NCBI RefSeq assembly: GCF_964355755.1
Contig: NC_092678.1
Span: 23,664,365 to 23,728,364, forward strand
Origin: Antedon mediterranea
Taxonomy: Eukaryota; Echinodermata; Crinoidea; Comatulida; Antedonidae
Reading direction: 5' to 3'
DNA: 64,000 bases
The notes beneath the pieces are model-generated. The model was given only the letters and a program-made list of their open reading frames with translations. It was not told the origin of the DNA and searched no databases. Shown piece by piece: positions 38,888 to 51,400 of this stretch (position 1 is its first letter; the number at the start of each line of letters is the position of its first letter). The position numbers and the translations under genes were made by a program.

Positions 38888-41380
38888 TCATGTCACTTCC
38901 TTTGTTGCAATTCTTGACACTATAGAGTCAACTAAAGAACTACATTGTAACTCTTCTTCTTGGATCTTGTAAATCTGCAATAAATAAAAGTCAAAAGACA
39001 TTTGTGGAATTAGATTTGTATTGTGCAATTACAACTTGTGGCACAGTGTCTTGGGGGTTAAAGTTCTTGCTTAATTACCAGGATTCTATGTTCAGGTCTA
39101 AAACTACTCTATAGGTCCAAAAGATCATAGTACACTACTATTTATTCCAGTATTTTTGGGTGGATTTAGATTTTTTTCTCACTTTTTATTCATATAATTC
39201 ATATTTTATTTAAGTCTTACCTTTTTAATTCTGTCAGTGTCTGAAATATTTGCAAGGTTTTCAAGAGAAATTAAGTCGCCAACAATCCTGGTTTTCAAAA
39301 TGCCTAGTTTTTCATTTTCTTTGTCATCTAATAAAACTACTAGAAGATACTTGGCATCATTTTGAAAGCTGAATAGTTTAAAGGATTCACCAATCTGAAA
39401 CAAAACAGTATTAGATGTAATGTGGACAGAGCTCTAGTTGTACACTTATAAGCTGAATAGTTTTAAAGGATTCACCAATCTGAAACAAAACAGTATTAGA
39501 TGTAATGTGGACAGAGCTCTAGTTGTACACTTATAAGCTGAATAGTTTTAAAGGATTCACCAATCTGAAACAAAACAGTATTAGATGTAATGTGGACAGA
39601 GCTTTAGTTGTACACTTATAAGCTGAATAGTTTAAAGGATTCACCAATCTGAAACAAAACAGTATTAATTAGTGGATGTGCATTGACGACTGTGGATATG
39701 AAGATGATTAGCAATGTGGTTATATTCATATTTGTGATTCACTGTATCATTATAAAGCTCTCTCTACACTATCAAACTTTATGTGACAAAAAATGGGATG
39801 TGCCCATATGGACATGATGTCTTATCACTACCATATTTAAGTATATCACTACCATATTTGGGCACATCACACTCTTTTTATCAAACTCGTTTGATGGTGT
39901 GGACAGAGCTTTAGTTGTACACTTAATATAAGCTGAATAGTTTGAAGGATTCACCAATCTGAAACAAAACAGTATTAACTAGATTTAATTCGTCACTATG
40001 ACGAATTATAGGTTATATGCATTGATTTAAATAAAGATAATTGATTTTTAAAAGATATATTGATTGATTGATTTTCTCAGAATCTTTAATTATTTATAAT
40101 ATATGATAGGACCTTGCTAACGCGAATAGCATAGCCGGTATCACAATCCGATCAAAGATCCCTCTGCGTATAATGTCATAAACCGCATTTGTTGTTACAT
40201 AATAATAAAGACATAAAGTAACTTTTTATCTAGATTTCATTATAAATCATGTGTATAATCTATACACTAAGAAATAAATTTGAACAATACGGATAATAAA
40301 AAAAAAATCTTATTTCGTTTCCCAAGGTGAGACTCGAACTAGGTACCTTGAATGCCATTGACACGAGCACAGACCATCGAGCCATACACAACTGACTAAA
40401 AGTTGGAGAAAAATTCCTCCGTGTATTTACTATGCAGTAACCACTTTGGTGCAGATAGATTATTACATACCGCAATGAATTATAATGTTTTACTATGATG
40501 ACATCTTTAAAAATTTAAAAAAATGATGCACTGTCAAACTATATACTTTTAACTTTAATATATGAACTTCTTAAGGAAGAAAGTTAACGTTAAGTTTGTT
40601 ATTTTGGCCTAAGAAAATGTTATAATTTGTTTGATTGTCGAAATTAATTTTGTTAAATTTAATATGCCATTAATGATGACTTAATCAACTTTTGTTCTTC
40701 TAATTTCATAATAAATCATACATATGATACATACACTTCAAGAAAATTAAATAAAAAATAGGTGTTCCCGAGCATTCTAACGATATATATTAATCTTAAA
40801 ATTTAGCATATTTTCACCATTTTGTTAACTTACACGTGCGTAGCCCGTCACTTTTGACGTGCTCGTATAACGCTGTTTTGCGTTGAAAAGTGAATAAAAT
40901 ATGATGATATTATTAAAGAAAGGTTATACAACAGTAATCGGACACAAACAGTGCGCATTAACGTTTGACGCGCAGTGCGCGTGCAAAAATCTGCGCACTC
41001 ATGGCAATTTTTTAAACGCTTAAAATTGCCTGAAACGTACTCTAATTTCATCGAAAATAAATTCTGACAATTTTCAACATTTTAAGCGCGCGTACGCATG
41101 CGTTATATGCGCTACGCACGTAATTGTATTTCCATATGATGAAATATGACCTGAAATTTATGAGTACCAAATTTTGTTTAAAAGTGATTCATGTTTGTGA
41201 AGATATGATTACAAACGTGATTTCGTTAAATCGCGCGTAGACCGCGTAATTTTTGATTGCGCATCGTGAAAACATAACCACATCGATTCCTGGCCATAAG
41301 GAATATACTCTGAAAAATTGACTTAGATAGATGAAACTGATGCCAAGATAATTCACGGACAAATAGTGCTAAGGAAAGAA

Positions 41381-41419
<39 letters not shown>

Positions 41420-42206
41420 AGATTTTGACAGAATCAAGAGGTTATATGCATATCATGCATATAACCTAATTAGTGGATGTGCATTGACGACTGTGGATAT
41501 GAAGATGATGAGAAATGTGCTTATATTCACTGTATCAGTATCACTCAGGCATTTAAACTTACATTTTTACTTGGTGAAATGTTGTACAATATCTCAGAAT
41601 TTACAGATCTTGTTTTTAACTTGCCATTCTTTTGATTGTAAATTGCTTTGTTTGTAGCCACTAATACTTGAAATGGATCTGCCACCTTGAGAGAAAAAAA
41701 CACAAACAAATGTTTCTCCAATGGTTTAACAATCATCTACCCCATCCCACCAGAGACTAGAGTAGGCCTAGGTCATAATTTTTTAGTTTAAAAAAAAGTT
41801 TAAAAACTAAAATAAATTACACATGTCACGACCTAAGTGCTGTCAAGTTTAAATAATGTGTAAATTAATAATTGCTGTCAGTTATTTGAATTTTTATACA
41901 TTAACAATTTAAAGTAAGTTGAGCCTAGCACTGTTAATCGCCTGATTCATCACCCGACGTGGGCAGTTTTGACCCTCTGGATTGCATGTGACATGTTTTC
42001 TGTCGTCGTGGACGGGCAGGGGCCTAGCTAGCTTATCAAAAAGGCCGATAAAAACTCACCAAATCTGGAGATAAAATTGCAGCGTCAATATTACCACTAC
42101 CAATATGCTTCTTTACTTCTTCTGCATTTTCAACATTTCCAAATAATGCCAAGGAAACCATAAAATCAGCAAACGTTTGTACCTTGAAATGCTTCACAAA
42201 CTCCAT
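38888..42206 (-). CDS. TPRKB: TPRKB / Cgi121, EKC/KEOPS complex subunit
   Basis: Subunit of the KEOPS complex, which makes N6-threonylcarbamoyladenosine (t6A) at position 37 of ANN-decoding tRNAs; Cgi121/TPRKB binds the kinase PRPK/Bud32. Exons: 42060-42206, 41563-41685, 39221-39394, 38888-38974, all phase 0, giving 176 residues (human 175). Family matches: NVENAEEVKKHIGSGNIDAA, DPFQVLVATNKAIYNQKNGK, KTRSVNSEILYNISPSKNIG, SLENLANISDTDRIKKIYKI and a final VSRIATKEVT. The start Met fits the family length. It is divergent from the ABCD gene and convergent with RAD52. The 2.2-kb intron before exon 3 is disrupted by repeats that copy the exon 3 border (see 39364-39957). Confidence 0.94.
39036..39120 (+). 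mobile_element. Possible decayed SINE head
   Basis: TGGCACAGTGTC resembles box A and TGTTCAGGTCTAA a weak box B at tRNA-like spacing, in the last TPRKB intron. No tail is visible. Confidence 0.3.
39364..39957. repeat. Tandem array copying the TPRKB exon 3 acceptor
   Basis: An ~87-bp unit (GCTGAATAGTTT(T)AAAGGA, TTCACCAATCTGAAACAAAA, GATGTAATGTGGACAGAGCT, AGTTGTACACTTATA) occurs at about 39368, 39452, 39536, 39620 and, after the MITE, 39930. Each copy carries, on the minus strand, the TTTGTTTCAG acceptor plus the first ~25 nt of exon 3. The copy at 39368-39394 belongs to the true exon. Confidence 0.9.
39753..39913. mobile_element. MITE copy inside the TPRKB acceptor array
   Basis: TA-AAGCTCTCTCTACACTATC on the left, GATGGTGTGGACAGAGCTT-TA on the right, and interior CCATATTTGGGCACATCAC. 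The array units themselves contain GTGGACAGAGCT-TTAGTTG, the right arm of this MITE, so the array incorporates MITE-derived sequence. Confidence 0.9.
40321..40395 (-). mobile_element. tRNA-derived SINE head (minus)
   Basis: On the minus strand, box A TGGCTCGATGG (40384-40374) and box B AGTTCGAGTCTC (40340-40329) are at tRNA spacing. The ends do not pair as an acceptor stem, so this is a SINE head rather than a tRNA gene. Confidence 0.6.
41379..41420. repeat. (AAAT)n microsatellite
   Basis: About ten perfect AATA units, inside the candidate 1.46-kb insertion. Confidence 0.95.
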
Positions 42207-42407
42207 GTTTGTTTTGTGTGCGAGAACCAGCCGATAGATGGCGTGAATCTTTATTATTCTTTAGCGCCCTCTATATGTATTACTTTTTCCGCGAGTCGCG
42301 AGAGAAATAGCTGGTAGCCTACACGATACACAAAGTCAACGAAAAATGTCGTAATAAATTCGTATTTATCAATTATTTAAACTAAACTGTATCTACACAT
42401 ATCAATA
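42207..42407. promoter_or_regulatory. Divergent promoter interval, TPRKB / ABCD
   Basis: 201 bp between opposing start codons. It contains CGCCCTCTA (42265-42273, the reverse of TAGAGGGCG) and a CpG-containing CCGCGAGTCGCGAG. No TATA box is placed convincingly. The 3' end of this interval is AT-rich 5' UTR of the ABCD gene. Confidence 0.65.
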
Positions 42408-45400
42408 ATGTCTCAAATGTTAAATTCTGTGTTTAAGAAGCATATAAAAAATCCTAAATTAGCTGGAGGAGTAGCAATTGCACTGGCTGTAGGCTTCGGT
42501 GTTCAGCGATATCGAAACAGAGAGGACTTGGGCAGCCTAAGCAAATACATTTTCTCCGCGGACAATTCGAAAACAAAGACTACCGTAGGAGGCCTAGAAA
42601 ACAAATCCCAAGAAAAGGGTATTAAAGATACAGAAAATGAATCGAATGCTGAGGGGACAATTACAGGAAATAGGCTTATATCTTCAACAACTGTTGGACG
42701 GTTATTTTATTCACGTTTATTAAAATTATTAAGAATTATTATTCCTGGAGTGTGGACCAAAGAATTCGGTATTTTAGTACTTCATACTGCTGCCCTTGTT
42801 ACAAGAACATTTCTCTCTATTTATGTTGCTAATTTAGATGGAACCATTGTCAAATCTATCGTAAAAACAAATGTAACAGAGTTCGCTTTTAGCCTTATTA
42901 AATGGCTTCTACTAGCCGTTCCCGCGACCTTTATAAACAGTTCAATACGGTTCTTAGAAAATCATTTAAGCTTGGCATTTCGTTCACGACTTGTTGCGCA
43001 TTCTTATAAATTGTACTTTAAAAATCAGACATACTATCGCGTTAGTAATTTAGATAGCCGTCTTGTAAATGCTGATCAAAATTTAACAGAGGACGTGACG
43101 ATGTTCTGCCAATCGGTGGCGCATCTTTATTCGCATCTAACCAAACCGATATTGGATGTAATTTTGATGTCAGGAGCTTTGATGCGAATGGCAGAAGAAG
43201 GCAATGCACATACAAGTATGTCTCGTATCCTTGGCGTTACTAACCTGATAGCAACTGCTCAAATCCTACGAATGGCATCCCCGAAATTTGGCAGACTTGT
43301 TTCTGAGGAAGCTCACCGCAAAGGCCATCTACGGTTTATTCATTCTCGTGTTATCACGAATGCTGAAGAGATTGCATTCTATGGTGGTCATGAGGTTAGC
43401 ATTATTTATTATAACATGATTAATATATTGTTTGAAGGTTTGCATGGCGAAATCAAATGTTGATATAAAGTTTGTGGTACACCACGTGTATTAGTTCTGA
43501 AAAGAACTGTTGAGTTTCTCGACGTTTCGATCAATATACTTTGATCGTCCTCAGGAGTGAGAATGCAGAAAGTCCAGGAAACTTGGAATATAAGTTGAAA
43601 GGGTGGGACTGGAGTGAAAGCCAGAAACAATGGCAAGTTCACACAGTGGCAGGGACTGAAACTAGCTATAGCAAAGCATTGTTTCTCAAGAACAATATTT
43701 ATTTATTTATTTATTTGGAATTACACCTTTAGATCGGTGGCACACTTAGCACAAAGGTGCATCCTTCACAATAAAAAATATAACAATTAACAGAAAAGTA
43801 AAAAAAGGCAAAACCAACTATCAACCCCTATCCTACCCCCCCCCCCCCCCAATTTACATTGATACATACAGTAGATTATTACTTTACACAATGAATACAA
43901 AACAAGATATAGTAAAAGTGTATAAAATAAAATAAAATCAACTGATAAACACAGCTTATTACGAAAAACCCCAACTCCTCCCCTCCCCCCCCCCCCCCAC
44001 CACTTTTTTTCAATTTACTTAAAGATGTATTGTCCCTTTGACTAATTCCAAAAAAATAAAAAATAAAAGATTTCGAAAAAAGGTGGGTCATTTTGAAGTA
44101 TCATAATAGTTATTAACTATCACCAAAAATTTTTCGAAAAAAAAAAAATTTTAACTGAAATACAGACGTTTTTTTGTTAAAAAAATAACTTTGACTTCCA
44201 GTCAAAATTTTCAATCAAAACATATCCCATAATGAAACGCGCTTGTTTGGCTACTCTGTATGCATAGTCATAAAACTTCCTCATGATCTGTGTGAAAATA
44301 CCTTCTTAACCATGACGAGTTGTAAACAATCCTAATTTAGCATATGCATAATGCGTACTCATGGTTTGAAATCTTTGTTTACTTTCGCTCGTGACGATTT
44401 TCCAAATGAAATGTAATCAAACTAATTTACCTGTTAATTACGTAAACTTGTTGTTTTTGGCTCATATTTTCGACTTAAAGTGAATAACTTTAATATTACT
44501 TTGATATGGCCACTTTAAATTTAGAATATTTTGACCTTCATTTTTTTGTGTTTCAAGGGACAATACATCTTTAATGTAGCAATGTAGATAACATAATTAT
44601 TGAGTCATGGAATTCAGTGAATCATTTCGAAATTGCCACAATAGTGAATGGAAACTTCCTATAGAAGAGCATTGTTTCTGATAGGTGTGAAAAGCAGGGT
44701 GAGACAAGCTAAAAACAATAGCATTGTCTCAAAGTTGGGTGTGGACTGGCCAACATGATTATATGATGATAATCCTAATACGTACTATCTATGTACAGTA
44801 TGGCAAACGTGTAATTTCTTATACAGTAAACGGTAAAAACATATCAGTTGTGTTCACATACTTTTAACAGTATTAACATTTGTTTAATAAATATTACAAG
44901 ATTCATTGATTAACACTTCTAATTAAACAATTTAACTAATTTTATGAAAGACAAATAATTATTGAACTTTGTTTTATTTTCAGATTGAACACAGCCAACT
45001 AAGAAAGGCATTTAATTCTTTGGCATCTCAAATGCGTTTAATATTTAGTAAACGTCTTTGGTATGTCATGTTGGAACAGTTTCTAATGAAGTATGTGTGG
45101 AGTGCTACTGGTCTGGTAATGGTTGCTATTCCTATTATCACTGCTACAGCTCCAGACATGCCAGGTATGTAATAATATTGATTATATAACATTTAAATAA
45201 ATTTGATTGGACAATTGTGGGTCACATGGCATGCAATAGAAATGCACTATTGAACATTTTAAAATGAATTTTAAATCTATTATTTTGCAGATGGTGAAGA
45301 AATAACAGGTTCTGAAGAGATCAGCTTAAGAACAGAAGCATTTACTATTGCTAAGGGACTGTTGCTATCGACAGCTGATGCAGTTGAACGAATTCTATCA

Positions 45401-48400
45401 TCATACAAAGAGGTACATTTGTACATGTACTTTAGCTTGTTGAGTCCTGGGTTCAAATCCTAACTTACTGCCACAATAACATGACCTTTCTGCCAAAGAA
45501 ACAATATCATAGACTACCTACTGTACGATGGTTATCGTTATTTGTTATTACTGATTTTTATACAAAATAAAGGTTTAATAAAATGATTAATTTCTGAAGG
45601 TTACTGAACTGGCAGGGTACACAGCAAGAGTTTCGGACATGTTGACCGTATTCAATGATATGTCCGAGGGTACATATGTCAGAACGAGTGTGACAGGTGC
45701 CACTAAGTCAATGTTGGAACATGCATCATTAGGCAAAATAGAAGGTCCATTGGAAATAAAAGGTTAGTTTTTATACTACAGTAAAACTAAACAGACAAAA
45801 AAATTTGTTAATTTATATAGTATATCTCTCTACATTTGTAACCCAAGGTGTCCCACTGACAGCACAAGGGCAGTTCTAGGGTGTTGCCCAATGTTTTTCT
45901 GAGGCTTGGCCAAGTATGACATCATTAGTCTGGCAGGTGATAATTGTATCATAGTAGACAGGAAGTGTATGTCTTTAATTTATTGAACTCATTTCCTTCA
46001 TGCAATTATATAAACAAGAATATTCTGACTTCTGTCTAAATATTTCACTATATTTTGACAAAATCTTACAAATCATTTTCCATCTTTTAATTGAACAAGT
46101 TCCTTACCGCTCAGTTCTCCAGCAAGTGATGATTGTATTCTACAATACACACCAAGAAAAATATTGCTCACTCCCACAAAAACTGCACTTTCTATATTTT
46201 TCGCTGACTCCCACATAAACTGCACTTTCTACAGATTTTTCTTGAAACAATGACAAGTTTAATAGAAAAGAAACAATATGTTTTAGCCATAAATATTCAT
46301 GTAGACAGAAATAAAGCAAACATGTAATAGAAATATTAATAAAAGATATGATGGCAATGTGGAAGGGCGTGGCTTAAAGACGGCTCCAAGGGCGTGGTTT
46401 AAAGACGGCTCCAATATATTCTTAACATTTATATTGAAGTTTTAACCCAATTTCTTTTACACTATGCAAAATATTTTGATGTAATACAAGTATCAGCATT
46501 TCACAAGTACTGTATATGACACTCTCACAGATGTTTATCATATGAATTCCTTTTTTTTAAATGTGGAATAAAATTAATTAAAATATGAAGGTGTTAATTA
46601 CTAAATGTCATAATTTAAAAAAAAACAAAACATGTACAGATTAATAAAAATAATAAGAACTGATATACCCAATTTCTTTTACACTATGCAAAATATCTAT
46701 TCTTGATGTATGTATACAAGTATCAGCATTTTACAAGACATTCTCACAGATATGAATCCTTTTTTTTTTAAATGTGGAATAAAATTAATCAAAATATGAA
46801 GGTGTTAATTACTAAATGTCATGATTAATAAGTTTGATATGATGTGTTGCAGGTGAGGTGCTCAACACTGACATGTCAATAATAGAGGTTGAGAAGCTGT
46901 CAATTATCACACCCAATCGGGATGTAGTCGTGTCAAATTTGACATTTAAGGTAGGGGCTGATTGTCATGTTAACCTTATAAAAAAAGGGGGCCAATGTAC
47001 AGTATCGGAAAAAATATACGATGATAATACAGATTTTTGTGCAATTGGAAATTCCAAATGTTGGGCCATATTTTGAGTTCTTTTCTAGATGGACCAAAGG
47101 AGAACACATGATGAGCCATCAATCAAATAAGTGGCACAAGTTGAATAATCAATGTAGTAAGCTACAAGCTCTAATCAAGTCCATGACGTATTGAATACCA
47201 TCTGACATAGATGAAGCGAAAATGGCCATTAAATCACTCATTTTTCTACTGCAATTTTAGACCATCACAAACTCTGTCTCGACTGTTTTTGATTGGATAG
47301 GGATAGATTCTAAATTGAATTTGTCTTTAGGTCAGAGTTCAGCCCATAAAAACTTTAGGACATGAGTTTAAAATGGCAGATTTATTAATCAATTGTATGA
47401 GCTCCTGTCATTGTGTCCCTTGAGAATGTCTGACTGATGTTTTCCAAGCTAAAATATGAATTTAATTATCTATGTGTTTGCCAACTTTTTTAAGAGTTGT
47501 TTGACTGATGAATTGTCTTTTTATGTCAGGTAGAGGAAGGCATGCATTTGTTAATTACTGGGCCAAATGGATGTGGAAAAAGTTCTCTGTTCCGAATGCT
47601 ATGTGAACTGTGGCCTGTGTATGTGGGTAAATTGACCAGGCCTAGCCCTAAGCACATGCTTTTTATTCCACAAAGGTTAGTTAAACTTGAAATATAGTGC
47701 CGCATTACAACCATCCAATCTCTTTAGGGAAAAAGTACTGTATGTATTAACATTGATTATTTGAAGAGAATTAAAGATGATTTATTTCCCACTTGCGCTC
47801 AAACTCTGTTCATCTGATTGCTGATAATGCTGCAACCTATAATATATAATAATCCATTGTTCGACCATAGAGATACATTTCTCTATGGTCTGACTGGACA
47901 ACATATATTTCCACAGCATTAGTGTGGTTTTATGCATGACCAAATTAACATGAAACAAATAAATAAATCTTTTTTTACCTGTGACCTGTCTTCTGCAGAC
48001 CATATATGTCACTGGGTACACTCGCTGACCAGGTAATATATCCAGACACTGTGGAAGATATGGAAAATAAGAAAGTTACATACAAAGACTTATATGCTAT
48101 CTTATCATTGGTTCATCTGCAACATATCGTAGCCAGAGAAGGAGGTAAACTTTACATTTTTTAAACCTTATTTGTTTTGATACCATAAAGATTTGTGAGC
48201 CCTATCTACACTATCACAATTCATGTGACAAAAAAATGTGATGTTCTCATATATGGACATGATGATGTCATATCACTACCATATTTGAACTTATTACTAC
48301 CGTATTTGGGCACATCACACTTTTTTTGTCAGACTAGTTTGATAGTGTAGACAGAGCTATTTTTGATGTAGAGTTGACAACGTGGATATCTAGACCAAAA

Positions 48401-51400
48401 AAAAAACTATGGAAATCCCTACTCTACTTTTATGCCACTAAAGTGTCAAGTAGGCACTAAGTCTGTGGGGTGGGCCTTGAATAGATACACCGGAAAACAC
48501 CTACTCACTTCACATTGCAAAGTATTAAGCTTAATAATTATGGTCTTAACACAAATTGTTAACAGGCGTTTCATTGCAAAGTACTAGGAATTGTTCATGG
48601 TTGTCCAATACTCTTACTTATCAGATTACTGGTTTAAGAACGGCACAATTTCTGTACTGTATGTAGAAGAGTTACTTGAAATAAAGTAGTGTCTTTGGTA
48701 AAGATCAGTGCGTTGTTGTTATTGTATAGGTTGATGACATATAACAAGGATACAAAACTAAGCACAGGCTTATAAGTCATTTAGTGTTAATAACTTTACA
48801 TGGCAGTTTAAGACCACCTTCATTTAAATTAAGTTTTAATGGCTTATTTCATAACAAGTCAATTCAATTTTAATAGTTTTCAGATCTGAAACATCCCATA
48901 TGTTTTGTAAAGCTGTCTGCAGGGGCTAGCCAAGTTCCTTAATGTCAGTATAAATTTCTGAAGATTTAGACAGCTTTTAAAAGTTCAAATAAAAATTTTC
49001 AAACCATTAATGTATTACATACATACATACATTAGAAGCATGGGAAAATAAATTGGACAAAAAAAGTGGTATGGTACTCACTCAACACATTTAATATCAA
49101 AATATTGTTTTAAATGTTAATCATCATAAAAAAAAGATAACAAATAGGAAACAGATGCCCTAGAATTAAACGGAGGCTATGTCAATGAAAACGGGTTGTA
49201 AACGGCCAGGTTTTTGTCTTCCTTCTTTTTTCACTAGTTTTTTTTTCTTTATTGAGGCAAAATTATTTGTAAAGTACAATTAATATAGTTTAAATAATTT
49301 GTTTTACTAGTTTGTATATAAAGTTTTTTTTTTAAATAAATTTAAATTTAACAATTTTATTCATGATGTATGTGTAAAATTATAAACAAAATTTATAATA
49401 TTTTCACAATATCTATAATCTTAATGATAGTAATAGTTACTAGTTCGTATATAAAGTTTTTTTTAAATAAAATTTGAATTTATTACCATTTTTTTCATGA
49501 ATGAGTATAACAAACGTTCGTTACTATTTATAATATAAATTTATAATATTTTCTAAATATTTCTCTAATGTTAATGACCTGATATATTTGTCATCCACAT
49601 CTGTAACTTATTTCCATCTTCCTGGTCATGGTCACAAAGTGGAAGCAACAGGAAAATTGTTCCCAATCCAAGGTCATACTCAATATCTTATCAATTCTAA
49701 TTGTCTGTATTATTTCCCTGAGTACTTTACCTAATGATATTGGTCATCAATATATTAATTAGATTATCATTTTGATATCTATTTGATATGATGCAGATTA
49801 AAAAGTATCAATAGGCTGGTTTTAATTAGGGAGAGAGTTATCCTAATTCTAGATACCCTAACAAGCTGTTCCTTTTTTTGATGTCTTTTTCATTTTATCC
49901 TTTATTAATATTATGTTTTATTATATAATGTAAACTTGTATTTAAATTATTTCATTTCAAATAATTTGATAGTTTATCTAATGGGAAGCAAGCATGCTTT
50001 TGATTCTATCTATTTGATATGATGCAGATTAAAATGTATCAATGGGCTGGTTTTAATTAGGGAGAGAGTTGTCCTAATTCTAGATACCCTAACTAGCTGT
50101 TCCTTTTTTGTATGTCTTTTTCATTTTATCCTTTATTATGCTTTATTATATTTTATTATATATAATGTAAACTTGTATTGTTGTTAAAGTATTCAATTTC
50201 AAATAATTTGATAGTTTATTTGATGGGAAGCCAGCGTTTGAGTGTAGAGCTACACAATGCATGTCATTTTGATTTTTGGTATCTACCCTGCTGCCTATGC
50301 AGTTCTTTGATTTATATATACAGTACATGTGTTTGTACATAGGCTAAAGTTAAGTTATGTGTTTTTTTTTATAACTCTAGGCTGGGTGGCAGTGCGTGAC
50401 TGGAAAGACGTTTTATCTGGTGGTGAAAAACAACGAATGGGAATGGCTAGGCTATTTTATCAAAAGTAATTGTTTTTCTTTTTATTGAACATTATTCCTT
50501 TTTATTGAATTTTATTCATAAAGTAAATGGGAATAAATTAGAAGCCTACTACTGTAGATTCAGAACATTTTATATAAAAGTTGATTAAGACAAACTTAGT
50601 CTTTATGGTGGGCTAATAGTACTGTAGCCTACTAGATTCAGAACATTTTATATAAAAGTTGATTAAGACAAACTTAGTATTTATGGCGGGCTAATAGTAT
50701 TGTAACACTTTGATTGATATTCTGACCTACTTATTTCTGTTTACTTTTTACCATACTTTCCTTTACTTGTGTACATTAATGTATTAATGTCCTTTATTTT
50801 CTAGGCCGAAGGTAGCATTGCTTGATGAGTGTACAAGTGCTGTTAGCATTGACGTTGAGGGTAAAATATTTCAGGCCGCAAAGGACATTGGTATCATTAT
50901 GCTTACCATCACTCACAGGCCATCACTCTGGTAGGTAGAATGTTTTAAGTACTTGTACATGTTCAACCTTTTCATTGTATTGCTTTTGTTTTATGTTATA
51001 CTACAGTAGGTACTGTGAGAGAACATCAGTTTACTACTGAATAGACTCACTAGTATAAAGAATAAAATTAAGTTATTTTTATAAGTAAGTTATATCTTTC
51101 TTGTTTTAATAAAACATACCGGAAAATTGCAAGTGAAAAATTTTCTGTATGTATACTGTAAAGGAAGAAGCATTTGTCGCCTCCCTGTACAAACTAAAAT
51201 ATCTGTAGGGCCTGTCTATCCAGTAATTATATTGTTCAACAAATAAGTCAAAAATTGCTTGACAAATGTGTTTATTTGTAGACAGTGAATGATGGTAATA
51301 TATCTATCAAATCTCGCTTCTAAAATAAACTAGACCTATCTTTAGAATTGACCAACAAAATACGACAATTCATTATATATTATTAAGTTGCCAACTTAAT

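Larger units (their letters stand above)
40010..41467. mobile_element. Candidate 1.46-kb insertion with 13-bp inverted ends
   Basis: AGGTTATATGCAT (40010-40022) is mirrored by ATGCATATAACCT (41455-41467); the right end also forms a 13+3+13 hairpin (41439-41467). The left flank holds a second small hairpin (39987-40009). The interior differs from the surroundings (CpG-containing patches at 40840-41275, a tRNA-like SINE, a TAAA microsatellite at 41379-41420) and has no long open frame. A 70-bp segment starting TTAGTGGATGTGCATTGACG occurs both at 39668 and just after the insertion at 41469. Confidence 0.45.
43395..44983 (+). other. ABCD intron 1, mobile-element cluster
   Basis: Contains a Penelope-type remnant with hammerhead-like core (43474-43680), a minus-oriented retroelement tail (43696-43775), two poly(C) runs (43838-43850 and 43983-43999) and a TTAA-flanked inverted-repeat element (44019-44574). 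Confidence 0.75.
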
